A DNA stretch of 64,000 bases, from NCBI GenBank assembly GCA_007449985.2, contig VIIQ02000788.1, positions 1 through 64,000 of the forward strand, given 5' to 3'. Position numbers and translations under genes: made by a program. Below the pieces are notes generated by a model that searched no databases, had not been told where the DNA came from, and saw only the letters and a program-made list of their open reading frames with translations. Of the stretch, positions 37,958-48,663 are shown one piece after another; the first letter of the stretch is position 1; the number at the start of each line of letters is the position of its first letter. Source of the DNA: Desmodesmus armatus (Eukaryota > Chlorophyta > Chlorophyceae > Sphaeropleales > Scenedesmaceae).

Positions 37958-40900
37958 ACGACGGCACAACTGAGTGGCTGCAGGAGCAGCAGCAGCAGCA
38001 GCGGCGGCGGTACCGCTATCCATGCTTGGCGCAGCTGGCGTCAGGCATACAGGAGCGGGAACAGCAGACGCTGCGGGCCATCCGTAGCTGCATCAGGTGG
38101 GCGCCGACAATAAAAAGATGCATGGAACTGTCTGTGTGCAGTAGTTTGATGCTTTTGGCATCACAAGGTTGATGGAAGGCTGCATAAAATGTCTGATTGT
38201 TCAGCTATTCACTGATGCTTTGGCAGAACAAAGAGTTGGGTCAGGGGTCCTCAGTGTCAAGGCAGCGACAGAGGTGTGCTGCTTGGCTGACGGTGCTCCT
38301 TATGACAAGTCACCCACATGGAGCTGCTCCAACCCTTTCCAACCCCTACCACCCTCTCCGCCTGCCCCTTCTAACATGACATGTACCTGGATGCAAGTCA
38401 CCTGTATGTGTGTCAACACACATACACCCGCACAGTAATGGCTCTGTGCTGTCTGAGGTGTCTCCCTGTGTCAGGTTACATACACCCTTTGCTCTGCCAT
38501 GTCTTTTCAACCCCTAACACCCTCTCCTCTCCCGCCCCCTCTCCTCGCTCGCCGCCTTCTGTACACACACATACTCCCACACAGTGATGGCTCTGTGCTG
38601 TCTGAGGCGTCTCCCCAGCTGGCTGTGGTGCGAGAGGCACGTAGGGCCAACAGGGACAAGGCACGCCTGCTGGCTGCACAGCTGGCCAAGGATCTGTACG
38701 CACAGGTAGGGGGCAAAGAGCCTTGATTTAGGTGGGGGTTCGCATAATCAGAGGCCAATTATGCAAGGAAAGCTGCGCAGACACAGCATGACAGCCCAGC
38801 CAACCTTCTGACAGGCGGTGAACGTGGGGTGGAAAGGGCAGGGCCGATAAGATAAAGGCAAAGCAGCACCAACAGGGACAAGGCATGCCTGCTGGCTGCA
38901 CAGCTGGCCAAGGACCTATTATACGCACAGGTACGGCGCAAGCAAAAAGCCTTGGTTAAGTGGGGGGGGGGGGCAAAATAGAGTCCAGGCCCAATTCTGC
39001 AAGCAAGTGCTATGACCAAAATAGAGTGCTCACAATTCAATGGGGATCACACAGAAACAGCTTCAACAGCTGAGCAACCTTCTGCCAGCTGGTTGAGGCA
39101 CGAGACCAAGAAGGACAAGGCCAGTAATTCAAAGGCAAGGCAGTGGAATGAGGAGCAAAATTTGAACCCAGTGTGTGAGCGCAGGGGTTTGAAACATTGG
39201 TTCTGCAACTGTGTTGACAAAACAAAGCCATTGTGTTGACAAAGGTTGTGTGATATGTGCAGGGTGCTGCTGAGGGTCGGGAGCCGTTGCTGCAGCGGGG
39301 CCGCTACTGCGGTTGCCCTCAAGCGCAGCAGGAGGAGTGCCGTCAGCAAGGGCAGTGTGAAGCTGGGGGAGTCAGGCACAGGTGGGCCACTGGGCAGGAT
39401 CAGGTGCTGTCATGCAGCCCGGGGGGGGGGGGGGGCAGGGATGTCAGGTAGGGGGATGCTGGGTAAGGGAGGGGGGAGTGGAGGTGTCTGACTGGCCAGG
39501 ATCAGGTGCCGGTGTTGTGCATCTATGCTGTCATACAGCCCGGGGGGGGGGGGGGGTAGGGGTATGCTGGGTAAGGGGGGGGGGGGGAGGGAAGACTAGG
39601 TGAGAGGGGGTTTAGAGGTGTGTGACTGGCCAGGGCCAGATGCTGGTGGTGGTGGTGGTGGTGGTGGTGGTGGTGCATCTATGCTGTCATGCAGCGGGGG
39701 GGGGGGGGGGGGGGGGTGTCAGATGAGGGGATATGGGGTGAGGGGATATTGGGTGAGCTGGGGGAGGGGGGAGGGTGTCAGGTGTGTAACAAGTGTGTAC
39801 ACCAGGTGGGTCACTGGTCAGGAGCAATGCGCGGTACTCGTGCAACGATTGGGGTTGGAAGTGCCTGGTGGATGTAGCGTATAATGCTTATTATCAGTGC
39901 TGGGCAGGTGTTGGCAGCTCCTCCACTCATGTTTTGGGTGGGTGCTGGTACATCTGTAGGGCTCAGCCCCAATGCTACACCCCTCCTGACCCCACCTGAC
40001 CCATGTGTGAAGCGCATTCCCCTTCTGTACCTTGAGTGACCCCCCCCACACACACACACACACACACACACTTCTGGCCCCTTAATGAACCCCAAATCTT
40101 CAAAGCCCCTTCTGGACCTTGGATGAACCCCAAACCCCTCTTCATAGGACATTGTGTGGGGTGTCTAGGGAATCACTATGCTGAGTTCAAAATGTTTTGA
40201 ACATTTTGCTGTTCAATCCTGTGGCTGCCGGGGATTGATCCCGGGTTTCTGCGGCCACAACGCAGTGTTCTACCACTAAACTACAGCCACCAGACCCAGC
40301 AGATTTTGATGACAATCTAAGGCAGGGAAGTCTGAGTGGCCCATCCCGCAGTCGGTACACTCCGCTGCCGCCGGCTTTATGCCTTGTACATGTTTGCATG
40401 TTGCCTAACCTTGTGTGTTGCAGGTGGTTCGCTGCTCTTGAGAAGGAGGTGGCGCCTTAAGTTGCATTGGAGGGACATGGTTTGGGTCCCTGAGCTTACA
40501 TGGTGTGGGCTGGGTCTTTTGGGGATCTCAATGTAACGAACAATGAGTGAGTGAGTGAGTGCCGGCTGGGTCCTTGAGACCTCTTTGTAACGAACACTGA
40601 CTGACTGACTGACTGCCGCCATGTCAGCTAGTCATGCTTGCATTGTGCGTGACAAGCTGTTGATGGTGGGGTTTGTCCGAACGGCCCCCTTCCGTACTGG
40701 TTGTGTCCATCCGTTGCTGGGTTCAGTTGCAACGTAGTTGCGTGCGAAACCCTTGTAACACCTTCATTCATTCCCTGATACAGCTGGAAATCTGGTTTCA
40801 CGGGGTGTGCGCGGGGCATGCTTGCATTGCCATGTCAGCTCTTTCACTGCCTGCTTGTCTGCGTCAGCATGTGCATGTGCGTTCTTGGCCGCGCATCCGT

Positions 40901-43900
40901 TCGCTTTATGCCTTGTGCGTGTTTCATGCTAACACAGCTTGTGTGCCACAGGTGGTTGGGCTGTCTTGAGTAGGGTTAGTGGCGCCTTGAGTTACAAGGG
41001 CGGGACATGGATTGGGTCCCGGGGCTTGCATCGGGTTGGCTGGGTCTCTTTGTAACAAACACTGACTGACTGACTGACTGCCATTCAACGAACACTGACT
41101 GACTGACTGACTGCCGCCGCACTGTCTGGCTGACTACCGCCCGCATCCGTTTGCTTTCTGCATGTTGCTTGCTAACACAGCTTGTGTGCCACAGGTGGTT
41201 GGGCTGTCCTGAGTAGGTTGGTGGCGCCTTGAGCTACTAGGGCGGGGCATGACTCATGCCAACGGTTGACTCCAGGACTTGAATTAGCCTCTTGGGGTGT
41301 CTATGTCACACACACTGCCTGATGACTAACCGATCTCTTTCTTGCCAGTGTGACTGCCAGTGATTCCCCTCCGAGGGGAGTGGCACTCTGGTGTGAGATC
41401 CTGCTTCTTCTTGTTGTTGTTCTTCTCACTCTTGTTGGGTGCCGTGCCGTTCTGTGCCATGCCGTGCTGTGCACAGGCGCCACGATATACATCGAGCCCG
41501 CTGAGCTGCTTGAGCTGAACAATCGAGAGGCTCAGCTGGCAGATGAGGAGGCTCAAGCAGAGCTGGCGGTGCTGCAGGTCAGTTTTGGGGAAGTGCTTCT
41601 ACCCCCCCCCCCTTCCGCCGCCCTCTACTTTCCTGTTCTTGCCTTGCGTTGCGTGCACCCCCCGCCTCTCCACTCCCTTTCCCTCTCCGCCCTGCATTCA
41701 CCACTTCCCTCCATCTGCGTGCATGAAGCAGGGGCTGGGAGGGGGAACATGACAGTGGGACCTGTTTGAAACTGCGGCAATAAAGCAGACGTAAACCCAA
41801 GCTCATGGGTTGCATGTTGACACTGACTGGCACCGAGATATCAAGAGTGCATGTAGGCTGAATTTCCAGCCTACTGAGATAGTCGCAGTGGGTGAGGAGT
41901 TGCTGCTTGGTTTGGCATGGTGCTTCTGTGGCTGTTGCTGTCCCTGCCTGCTGCCATGTGCGACATGCTCATCGTGCTGCTGCTGTGTTTTTGCCGCTGC
42001 CACTCCCATGCCTCCTGATGTTGCACATCGTGCTGCTGCTGCTGCCCGCAGGCTTTGAGTCAGTTCCTTGCAGAGCGAGGCGGCGCCCTCCTAGGCATGT
42101 TGCAGGTAGGCTGACCGATAGTATTTGTCGCGTCTGATCTTTGCTTCGCTGTGCTCGCAGTCCAAACTGTAGCCTCTGACTCAGAGCTCGGACTCAGAGC
42201 TCGGACTCGGAGCCTGTGACTCTGAGCATTCTGTCAGAAGGCTTGTGCCAGAAGATTACATTGCTGCACGCCTCTCCCAGGGGCCTGCTGGTGACCTTGG
42301 CTAGTCTTCAAGTGGGTGTTTGTTGGACAACACACTCTCTGTGTTACTACTGGCCAGCTGAGGTGTGTGTGTCTCACATGTGTTCGTGTGACACTTGGGT
42401 GTGATTGTTGCAGGCTGTCACTCAGCTTGATATTGTGGCAGCACGCGCAAAGTACTCACAGTGGTGCGACGGCATCAGACCTGTCTTTGTTGACAGCGGC
42501 AGCAATGGCAGCAGCAGTAACGGCAGCAATGGCAGCAATGGCAGCAGCAGGGGAGCAGCAGGCAGTCCCTCCCCCCTGCACCTTCCTGGTGCTCGCCACC
42601 CTCTGCTGCTGCAGCCGTCGCTGCCGCCGCTGCCACGGCCCCCCTCTTCAGAAGATGCCTCTTTTGATACTGACTTCATCCCTCCTCCACTTTTTGCATT
42701 TGCGGCAGCAGCAAGCAGCAGCTCCGAGAGTGACTCAGATGACAGCGAGGGCCAGGGTTTAGGGGCAGGTAGCAGCGTAAACCCTAGCCAGGGTTCAGTC
42801 AGGACCGCTAAACCGCTGGACATACGGGTTCCAAGCTTTGCGAGGGTTGTAGCAATAACAGGGCCGAATACTGGTGGTAAGACAGTAACACTGAAGACTG
42901 CAGGGCTCCTAGCTCTCATGGCTAAGTCAGGGCTGTTCCTGCCTTGCGATAGGCAAGAGCTAGCAGCAGCCGAGGCGGCAGCGACGGCTGGTGACCCTGG
43001 CAGCAGCGGCAGCAATGGACAGCAGCAGCAGCAGCAGCAGGAAGGTCAGCCCCGGCTGCGGTGGTTTGACCAGGTGTTGGCGGACATAGGTGACAGTCAG
43101 TCGCTGCAGCAGAACCTGTCTACCTTCAGTGGACACATTGCACGGCTGAGGCTGTTGCTGGGTGCTGCTGGGGGTGACAGCCTGGTGCTGCTGGATGAAG
43201 TTGGCAGTGGGACTGACCCTTTGGTGAGCGTTTTCATTGGGGTAACTTTTTTTGGGGGGGGGTTCAAGGGGAGAGTGCAGGTCTGGTACAGAGTTTTCTG
43301 GATGTCACCAAGAGGGGCTGTGCAGGCACACAGGGGGGGTGCAAGATGGTGGGCTGCATCAGAAAGGCTGCGTAGAACTGGCGGGGTGTTGATGTGGGGT
43401 GTTGATCTGAGCACCCTGGCCCTTGTTTCAACCGTGCACCCCATGTGAGGTGTCGATCAGGTTTGATCGGCACGGCGCGGTCTTGATGAAGCGACAAGGG
43501 TCACGTGCTGCCAACACCGGTCCTACTGCTGCATCCGCTGATTCTTGTCTGCTGCTGCTGTGCTGCTTGTTGCTGCCGCTGCAGGAAGGGTCTGCCCTTG
43601 CGCGTGCTGTGCTGGATGTGTTGGCGGGTCAGGCTGGGCTTACCCTGGCCACCTCACACCACGCAGAGCTCAAGACAGCAGCAGATGAGGACAGCAGGTG
43701 GGCAGAGTGTGTGTGCGGGGGAGGGGGGTGCTTCCACCATGTCAAGGCGGCCCACTCTTCTCATGCAGCAGCTGTCCCCTGATGCTGCCGTAAGCAACAC
43801 AGCTAGCCTAGCTGTGTATTATACAGTACCCAGCGTATGTATGCCCACTTGTCTTGATTCTGACTCTACTGTCATGCATGCCGCCGGCAGGTACACCAAC

Positions 43901-46075
43901 GTGTCTCTGGAATTCAACACCCTCACGCTACAGCCCACCTACAGGCTGCTGTGGGGCTCAGCAGGCAGCAGCAATGCCCTCGACATAGCAACAGCACTGG
44001 GCTTTGACCCCGCTGTGCTGGCAGAGGCAAGGATACTAGCCAGAGCTGAGCTGGGGCGGCAGGAGGAGCAGCAGGGACGCATGGAGCAGGTGTGCTGTGT
44101 GTGTGTTTTTTGGGGGGGGGGGGAGGATGTGTTGATGTTGGTGTGATGTCAGCAATGACTGTTTTGGACGTCACAATCCAGGACTGAGTTCTGGGTCTGT
44201 CGCACACCCAGCATAGGGACTGACTCCTTTTGTGCTGTGCTGTGCTGTGCTGTGCTGTGCTGTGCTGTGCTGTGCTGTGTGCAGGTTGCTGCTAGTGTTG
44301 AGGACCAGCTAGCTGCAGCACGCGCAAGCATAGATGCGCTGAGCGCACAGCGGGAGCAGCAGGAGCGCAACGTTGACAGACTGCAGGACGCCTTCAGGCA
44401 GATGCTCACAATCAGGTACAAAAGAGGGGCAGAGCAGGACTGCAGGCGGGGGCTGCAACCTGCGTGGCTCTGTGCAACAGCTGGTGGTCTCATCACGGCT
44501 TTGTAGCAGCAACGGCAGTGGTGCTGCTGGTTATGCTTGCTGTCGGCATCAATAGTATTGGTGCAGCAGGTGTCAGTACGCCACCGATTTATGTGCATGA
44601 TCTGTGCAGTGTGTTGGCACTTGCTGCCATGATGTTTGCTTCACCACCTCGATGGCCAATTTTCGTATTTTATAGGAAAGTAAGCGTCACCTTCATGCCC
44701 TTGGTATCATACAGGTGTGTGCAAAACACCATGTCCTGCACATATGGTGCACTGCTGGTACACCCAGCTTGACAAGCCCACATCATCTGGCCCCCTGCAT
44801 GCTTTGCAGGGAGCAACTTCGCACCAAGGAGAGGGTTGTCCGGCGAGAGGCAGCAGAGGCCGTCATCAAGATCCAGCAAGCAGCAGTCAAGAGCCGGCAG
44901 GGTGCAGGCACGTTGGAGGATGTGCAGGCAGCTGTGGACTCGTATGCACAGATCCTGCAGTCACTGACCGGCAGCGGCGACAGCGGGGGCATAAAGCCAG
45001 GAGATATGGTGGTTGTGCCTAGCTTACGGCCGCTGAGTCTCTTGCCCATGCGTGTTGAAAAGGTGGGTGCAAGTGATGGCAGCAGTGTTGCAGATGTTTC
45101 ATGCACCGTGATTTTGAGCTTGGTTGTATCGACCGCATGAACACAGGCTTGGCTAATGAGGCATAACCTGTTTACAGCAGCAGCAAAGTCGAGTTGGGGC
45201 TGCCGCAGCCTGTAAGGAAAACATGGTTGGTGGACCTTGTGTCATTCTGCAGACGTCTGCAAGATTGAAGTGTACGCGGGACAGCAACTGCCGCAAGTGA
45301 TGCAGATGGCCCTTGGTGTGTTGCCTTCTGAGTGCCTGCTTGTGTGTTGTGCAGGTGTCTGGAGACAATGTGTGGGTTCAGGACGGCATGTTGCACCCAC
45401 TGCTGCACAAGACGCGTGCCGGCAACAACACACGCAAGCTGAGGTAGGTGCAGCCATTCCTGGTTTTCAGGAAACCTGGCCAAGGAAACCTGCAACATGC
45501 ATGTCCTGGGGCGGGGGTCCTGATGGTTACTCATCTTCTGTAGTCAGTACAGTGCAGCACAATCCATCATGGGTCTCAAGACCTGTATATTACTGTTGCT
45601 GGGGAGCTTGCAGAGACGTCTCTAAACCTGGGCCCGGTGTTGAGAGCCATCCTCACCACCAGCTTGCCACCGTGGTCCCCAATCCGGTGTATGGTGTCGG
45701 ACAGCATGTGCAGAATCATGTTAGGCCAGTGAAGGCATGCCAGGGGCTTCCCAGCAGCTTGTCTCTCCACTAGTGAGGCGCGTGAATGCAGCCCTAGTCA
45801 GTGACAGCAGGTCAGTGACAGCAGGGGCTGCTTAGCCAGCAGCGAGAGATCAAGCAAGCATGCAAGCTGGTGTGCATCAGCATGGTATGTGACCCGCGCC
45901 GCAAGGCGTATGCCTCATGTTGACCAAGGGCTGACGCTCAGTCATGTGCTCTGCGCCCTGCAGGATGGACCAGGTTGTGCTGGCCTCTCAGCTTCAGGGT
46001 CCAAGCACCGCCATGGATGATTTGCCTGACTTGCAGCAGCAGCAGGCGGCTAGCGAGCTGCCGCAGGCGAAGTAG
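36661..46075 (+). CDS. MUTS2: MutS2-type DNA mismatch-binding ATPase
   Basis: Fifteen exons: 36661-36737 (tentative), 36805-37036, 37232-37370, 37820-38096, 38585-38705, 39263-39381, 41477-41577, 42052-42105, 42414-43223, 43585-43697, 43891-44089, 44285-44415, 44810-45062, 45355-45443 and 45964-46075; about 941 residues. The N-terminus is Ser/Thr/Gln/Ala-rich and could be an organelle transit peptide. MutS2 core: LEWRSVCRQVACFCGTSMA, core/lever segments to GTGATIYIEPAELLELNNRE, and the ABC ATPase with Walker A GPNTGGKT (~523-530), Walker B LVLLDEVGSGTDP (~630) and the TSHHAELK switch. A coiled-coil region follows (~800-880). No Smr nuclease domain is seen at the C-terminus. MutS2 proteins bind branched DNA or act on ribosomes in bacteria; plant ones are organellar. 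Exon 39263-39381 has one extra base near 39,311 that breaks the frame. A Ser/Asn-rich insert precedes Walker A. Confidence 0.94.
38322..38617 (+). repeat. Duplicated intron end and exon start (MUTS2)
   Basis: The sequence leading into and beginning the exon at 38585 (pyrimidine-rich tract, ACACACATAC, acceptor CACAG, then TGATGGCTCTGTGCTGTCTG) has an earlier copy about 149 bp upstream, with acceptor at 38434-38435 followed by TAATGGCTCTGTGCTGTCTG. The earlier copy keeps the reading frame and ends at a possible donor (CAGGTTAC, 38472), so it could act as a cryptic or alternative mini-exon. Confidence 0.8.
38645..39125 (+). repeat. Tandem duplication of MUTS2 exon end plus intron
   Basis: The 3' half of the exon ending at 38705 and about 85 bp of its intron (CCAACAGGGACAAGGCACGC at 38,647) recur 222 bp downstream at 38,869. 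There the copy keeps a frame ending LLYAQ and a GT donor. A third, much more diverged copy seems present at about 39,072-39,125. The duplicates now lie in the intron between 38705 and 39263 and have no matching acceptor, so they are probably exon relics. Confidence 0.75.
39418..40072 (+). repeat. Intronic G-rich minisatellite with simple repeats
   Basis: In the 2.1-kb MUTS2 intron: long G runs (about 39,420-39,436, 39,542-39,556, 39,578-39,588 and 39,697-39,716) separated by GGGGTAGGGGGATGCTGGGTAA-like blocks and GGCCAGG-ATCAGGTGC motifs at a ~110-bp spacing. A (GGT)n run lies at about 39,644-39,674 and a (CA)n run at about 40,047-40,071. All G runs are on the coding strand, so the pre-mRNA could form G-quadruplexes. 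Confidence 0.85.
40220..40290 (-). tRNA. tRNA-His (anticodon GTG)
   Basis: On the minus strand a full cloverleaf can be drawn: acceptor stem GTGGCTG/CAGCCAC (7 of 7 pairs) with discriminator A; D stem GTTT/GAAC with one G-T pair; anticodon stem CTGCG/CGCAG around loop TTGTGGC (anticodon GTG, His); T stem CCGGG/CCCGG. Acceptor and anticodon regions match plant cytosolic tRNA-His. Two small oddities: the T loop reads ATCAATC, with A where T54 is usual, and the variable loop has 4 nt. There is no intron or encoded CCA. An inverted repeat (CAAAATGTT / AACATTTTG, 40,188-40,208) lies just downstream, with TTTT runs that could end Pol III transcription. The gene lies antisense in a MUTS2 intron. Confidence 0.88.
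40366..41290 (+). repeat. Three diverged copies of a ~250-bp repeat ending in (ACTG)n
   Basis: Copies start near 40,366, 40,895 and 41,145. They share TTTATGCCTTG, TGTGCCACAGGTGGTTGGGC, a GGTGGCGCCTTGAG block and GGACATGGNTTGGGTCCC, then TTTGTAACGAACACTGACTG; the first two end in runs of ACTG or GAGT tetramers. The third copy stops before the tetramer tail. The tails resemble 3' ends of non-LTR retroelements, but no reverse transcriptase is present. All are in the MUTS2 intron 39382-41476. Confidence 0.8.
44231..44281 (+). repeat. (TGTGC)n microsatellite
   Basis: About nine to ten copies of a TGTGC pentamer immediately upstream of the acceptor of the MUTS2 exon at 44285, so the repeat forms part of the intron's 3' end. 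Confidence 0.9.
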
Positions 46076-46656
46076 CCGCATCAAGCTGTTGACGTTCTCG
46101 AATGGCGCATCTGCTGTGCCTGCATGCAGAGCAAGGCAGGACGCCATATGACTTGGGCCATGTATGCTTCGTTTCAAACGGTAACTGTGGGAAGGCAGCA
46201 CGAACAGAGCGTAAAGGTCGCTGCCAATGTCCTGGTTGCTGCCTGAACGTTTTTACCAGTGTGATGCCGTTGCATGGTGAAGTGTGCGCATTTGCCATGC
46301 AAGCACGCAGGCGCATGCGATCCACTAGTAGATAAGCGTTGTGCATGGCGTGAGGGGGTCTACGTGCGCTCAGCAGTCGACTACAGGCGGTGTATGTTCA
46401 TGCGTATGTGCAAGCGTTCATATGCACGTTCACAACGGCAACTTCACAGCCGCGATGGGATGAACACTGCCAGAACATACCTACACGTTTCAAGCAATGC
46501 AGTAAGGGATTGTGGCACCTGCTATCGATGCAGGTGCAGCGCCAAAAACGTCATCGCAGTGCGCATTGCACTCAACCCGTGCAGGCGGGTCACACAGATC
46601 ACAGCGTTTACAAATATTTCCTGGGTGCCCTCCGACCCTCCGTTGCACGGCATTTT

Positions 46657-47018
46657 CGTATGTCGTACCTGCGCGATCAAGGAAGCTGCGACTCGCTGTG
46701 ACAGCTCTGAAAGAACCGCTACTTCTATATGTGACTTATGGGACAGAGAAGCGTGTGCGGCATGACCTATACTAAAAGTCAGACGACGGTTGCCGGCGGT
46801 TTAGTCAACGCGATTTGGTGGGCCACCTTTGCCCTTTATAGCCCGTTCCTCAGTCCATCACCGGCATCAGAGGAGTGCGCCTGTGCATCAAGCACGCTTT
46901 GTATCGCCGCCACCAATCCACTTCGTCACCACTCACCCGCCTCGCCAGCGCCTCCTTGATTCCTCCACCCTGCCCCAGACTCGAGCTGTCCACTCTTCAC
47001 ACCAATCTTACAACCAAG
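46657..47018 (+). promoter_or_regulatory. Promoter region of first expansin-like gene
   Basis: A TATA-like TTTATA is at 46,835-46,840, 180 bp before the ATG. Two blocks are shared with the region upstream of the second copy: CGTATGTCGTACCTG (46,657) and AAAAGTCAGAC followed by CGGCGGTTT (46,774-46,802). Their order and rough distance to the ATG (362 and 245 bp) match the second gene. The rest of the 46,076-46,656 spacer holds only unsupported short frames and the 3' flank of MUTS2. Confidence 0.5.
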
Positions 47019-48663
47019 ATGATGCCTTCTTCGACCTTTGCTGTGCTGGCGATCGCCTTGCTGAGTGCTGCCAGCCTGGCTGCAGCGGGAGACTTTGATG
47101 GCTGGTCAACTGGCCGTGCCACCCATGTGAGTGCCCCAGCATGGCTGGCTGCTCCTTAGGCGCCAGCAGTTGCATGTTGCACACGTTTCATGCATGCTAT
47201 GCAGTCAATATGCCGGGGGAAGCCTTGTCATGATGACAGAAACTTACCCACCTGCCCCTTTTCACTCTCTGCAGTATGACAGCATCCACATCGGCTCCTG
47301 CATGTTTGGCGGTCTGGACGCCAACAAGGGCACTGGATACGACATCGCTGCCATCTCTGACAAGGTGGGTATCAACATTGTACATGAAACAACCCAAGAA
47401 CACGACCATCAAGCCAAAGTGGTTGATGATTCATGGGTGACGCAACAGCAGCTTGGCTAGCATGCAACTCAATGGCCTTGGCAATGGTAGCAGATGTGTA
47501 TCCGGTGCATCAGATTGCAATGTCAACACCTGTGGCCCATCTGCTGCTGCAGCAAGCCACAAAGCCAGCTTATGTCACATAGTATGTGCTGACATGCTCT
47601 GGGGCACAGTGGTCAGACTGAGTCAGCTGATTCAGGATTGAGTCATCCCCTTCCACATGCACACTCTGCTCACTGCTGCTGCTGTTGTGCCTCCCCGCCC
47701 CCCTCTTTACAGGCACCTGACTATGCCGGCTCCTGCGGGCGCTGCTATGAGATTGCTTGCCGCCCCGACAATAACCTGCGCGACGGGAATGGGAAGGAAA
47801 TGGACCGCAGCTACTCCTGCAAGGAGGGTGTGAAGGTTATCGTGACCATCACAGACACCTGCCCCTGCTACTACCCATCCAACCAGTACTCCAACCAGCG
47901 CTGGTGAGCAGCCAAGGACTTGGGTGCCTGCACCTGCCCTACCATGTCCTGTTGCAAACTATTCTCAGACTGGATCCTACATCCCTTGCCAGCAATGCAC
48001 TGGCTTGACCAACAGTGACAGTATCCGCCTCCTGCGTCAATTCAATGTGCTGGTTGCTGCATTGCATGCCAGCTTGTTTGCCATTCTTTGTGGTGTCAGC
48101 ACACACACAGCATATGTGATATTGAATGCAAGAAATTGCAATATGCTGAATTTGTGGTGCTGCCAATGCTTGCCCACCCCTTGCAGGTGCTGCTGTGACC
48201 AGTACCACTTTGACATGTCCAACCAGGCTTTCGGCAAGATTGCTGACACCAGCAAGGGCGTTGTCAGCATCTACTATCGCCAGGTGGGTACATGCAGGAG
48301 GTCTCATCGAGAGATTGTGCCATAGGGATGGGATGTGCATCAACCAGTGAAGTACTGGTTCACTTGACTGGGTTGCAAGCATGCATCTGTTGCTGTCCCG
48401 TAGTGTAAGCTGGCTGAACCGTACAAGTGCTGTCTTTGTCAATCTATCATCTGGCCGTTGATGTCACGCAGCTCAGCACAACCTGCACCCTATCCTTGCT
48501 TCGTGTGCTGATCAGACCAGTATGCTCTTTTGCCCCTGCTGCTGCAACCCTGCAGGTGGATTGCCCTGGTGGTTTCTCTCATGGCAAGGCTGACAGGGGT
48601 GGTGACAGCGCCTGGCCCAACCGCGGCCTCAAGGAGGTGACTGCAGCCACAGACAGCGCGTGA
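47019..48663 (+). CDS. Expansin-like secreted protein, copy 1
   Basis: Five exons: 47019-47126, 47275-47364, 47713-47903, 48187-48283 and 48556-48663, giving 197 residues. An N-terminal signal peptide (about 1-23, ending SLAAAG) indicates secretion. The rest is one double-psi beta-barrel domain of the expansin/barwin type: GSCGRCYEIAC (72-82), TITDTCPC (111-118) and YHFDMSNQAFGKIA (136-149), which holds the conserved HFD motif, then GVVSIYYRQVDCPGG. Plant expansins have a second C-terminal cellulose-binding domain (CBM63); this protein ends right after the first domain. Expansins loosen walls without hydrolysis; the target in this alga is unknown. Its neighbour at 51375-53112 is a tandem copy with the same intron positions and about 91% protein identity. 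Confidence 0.93.
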
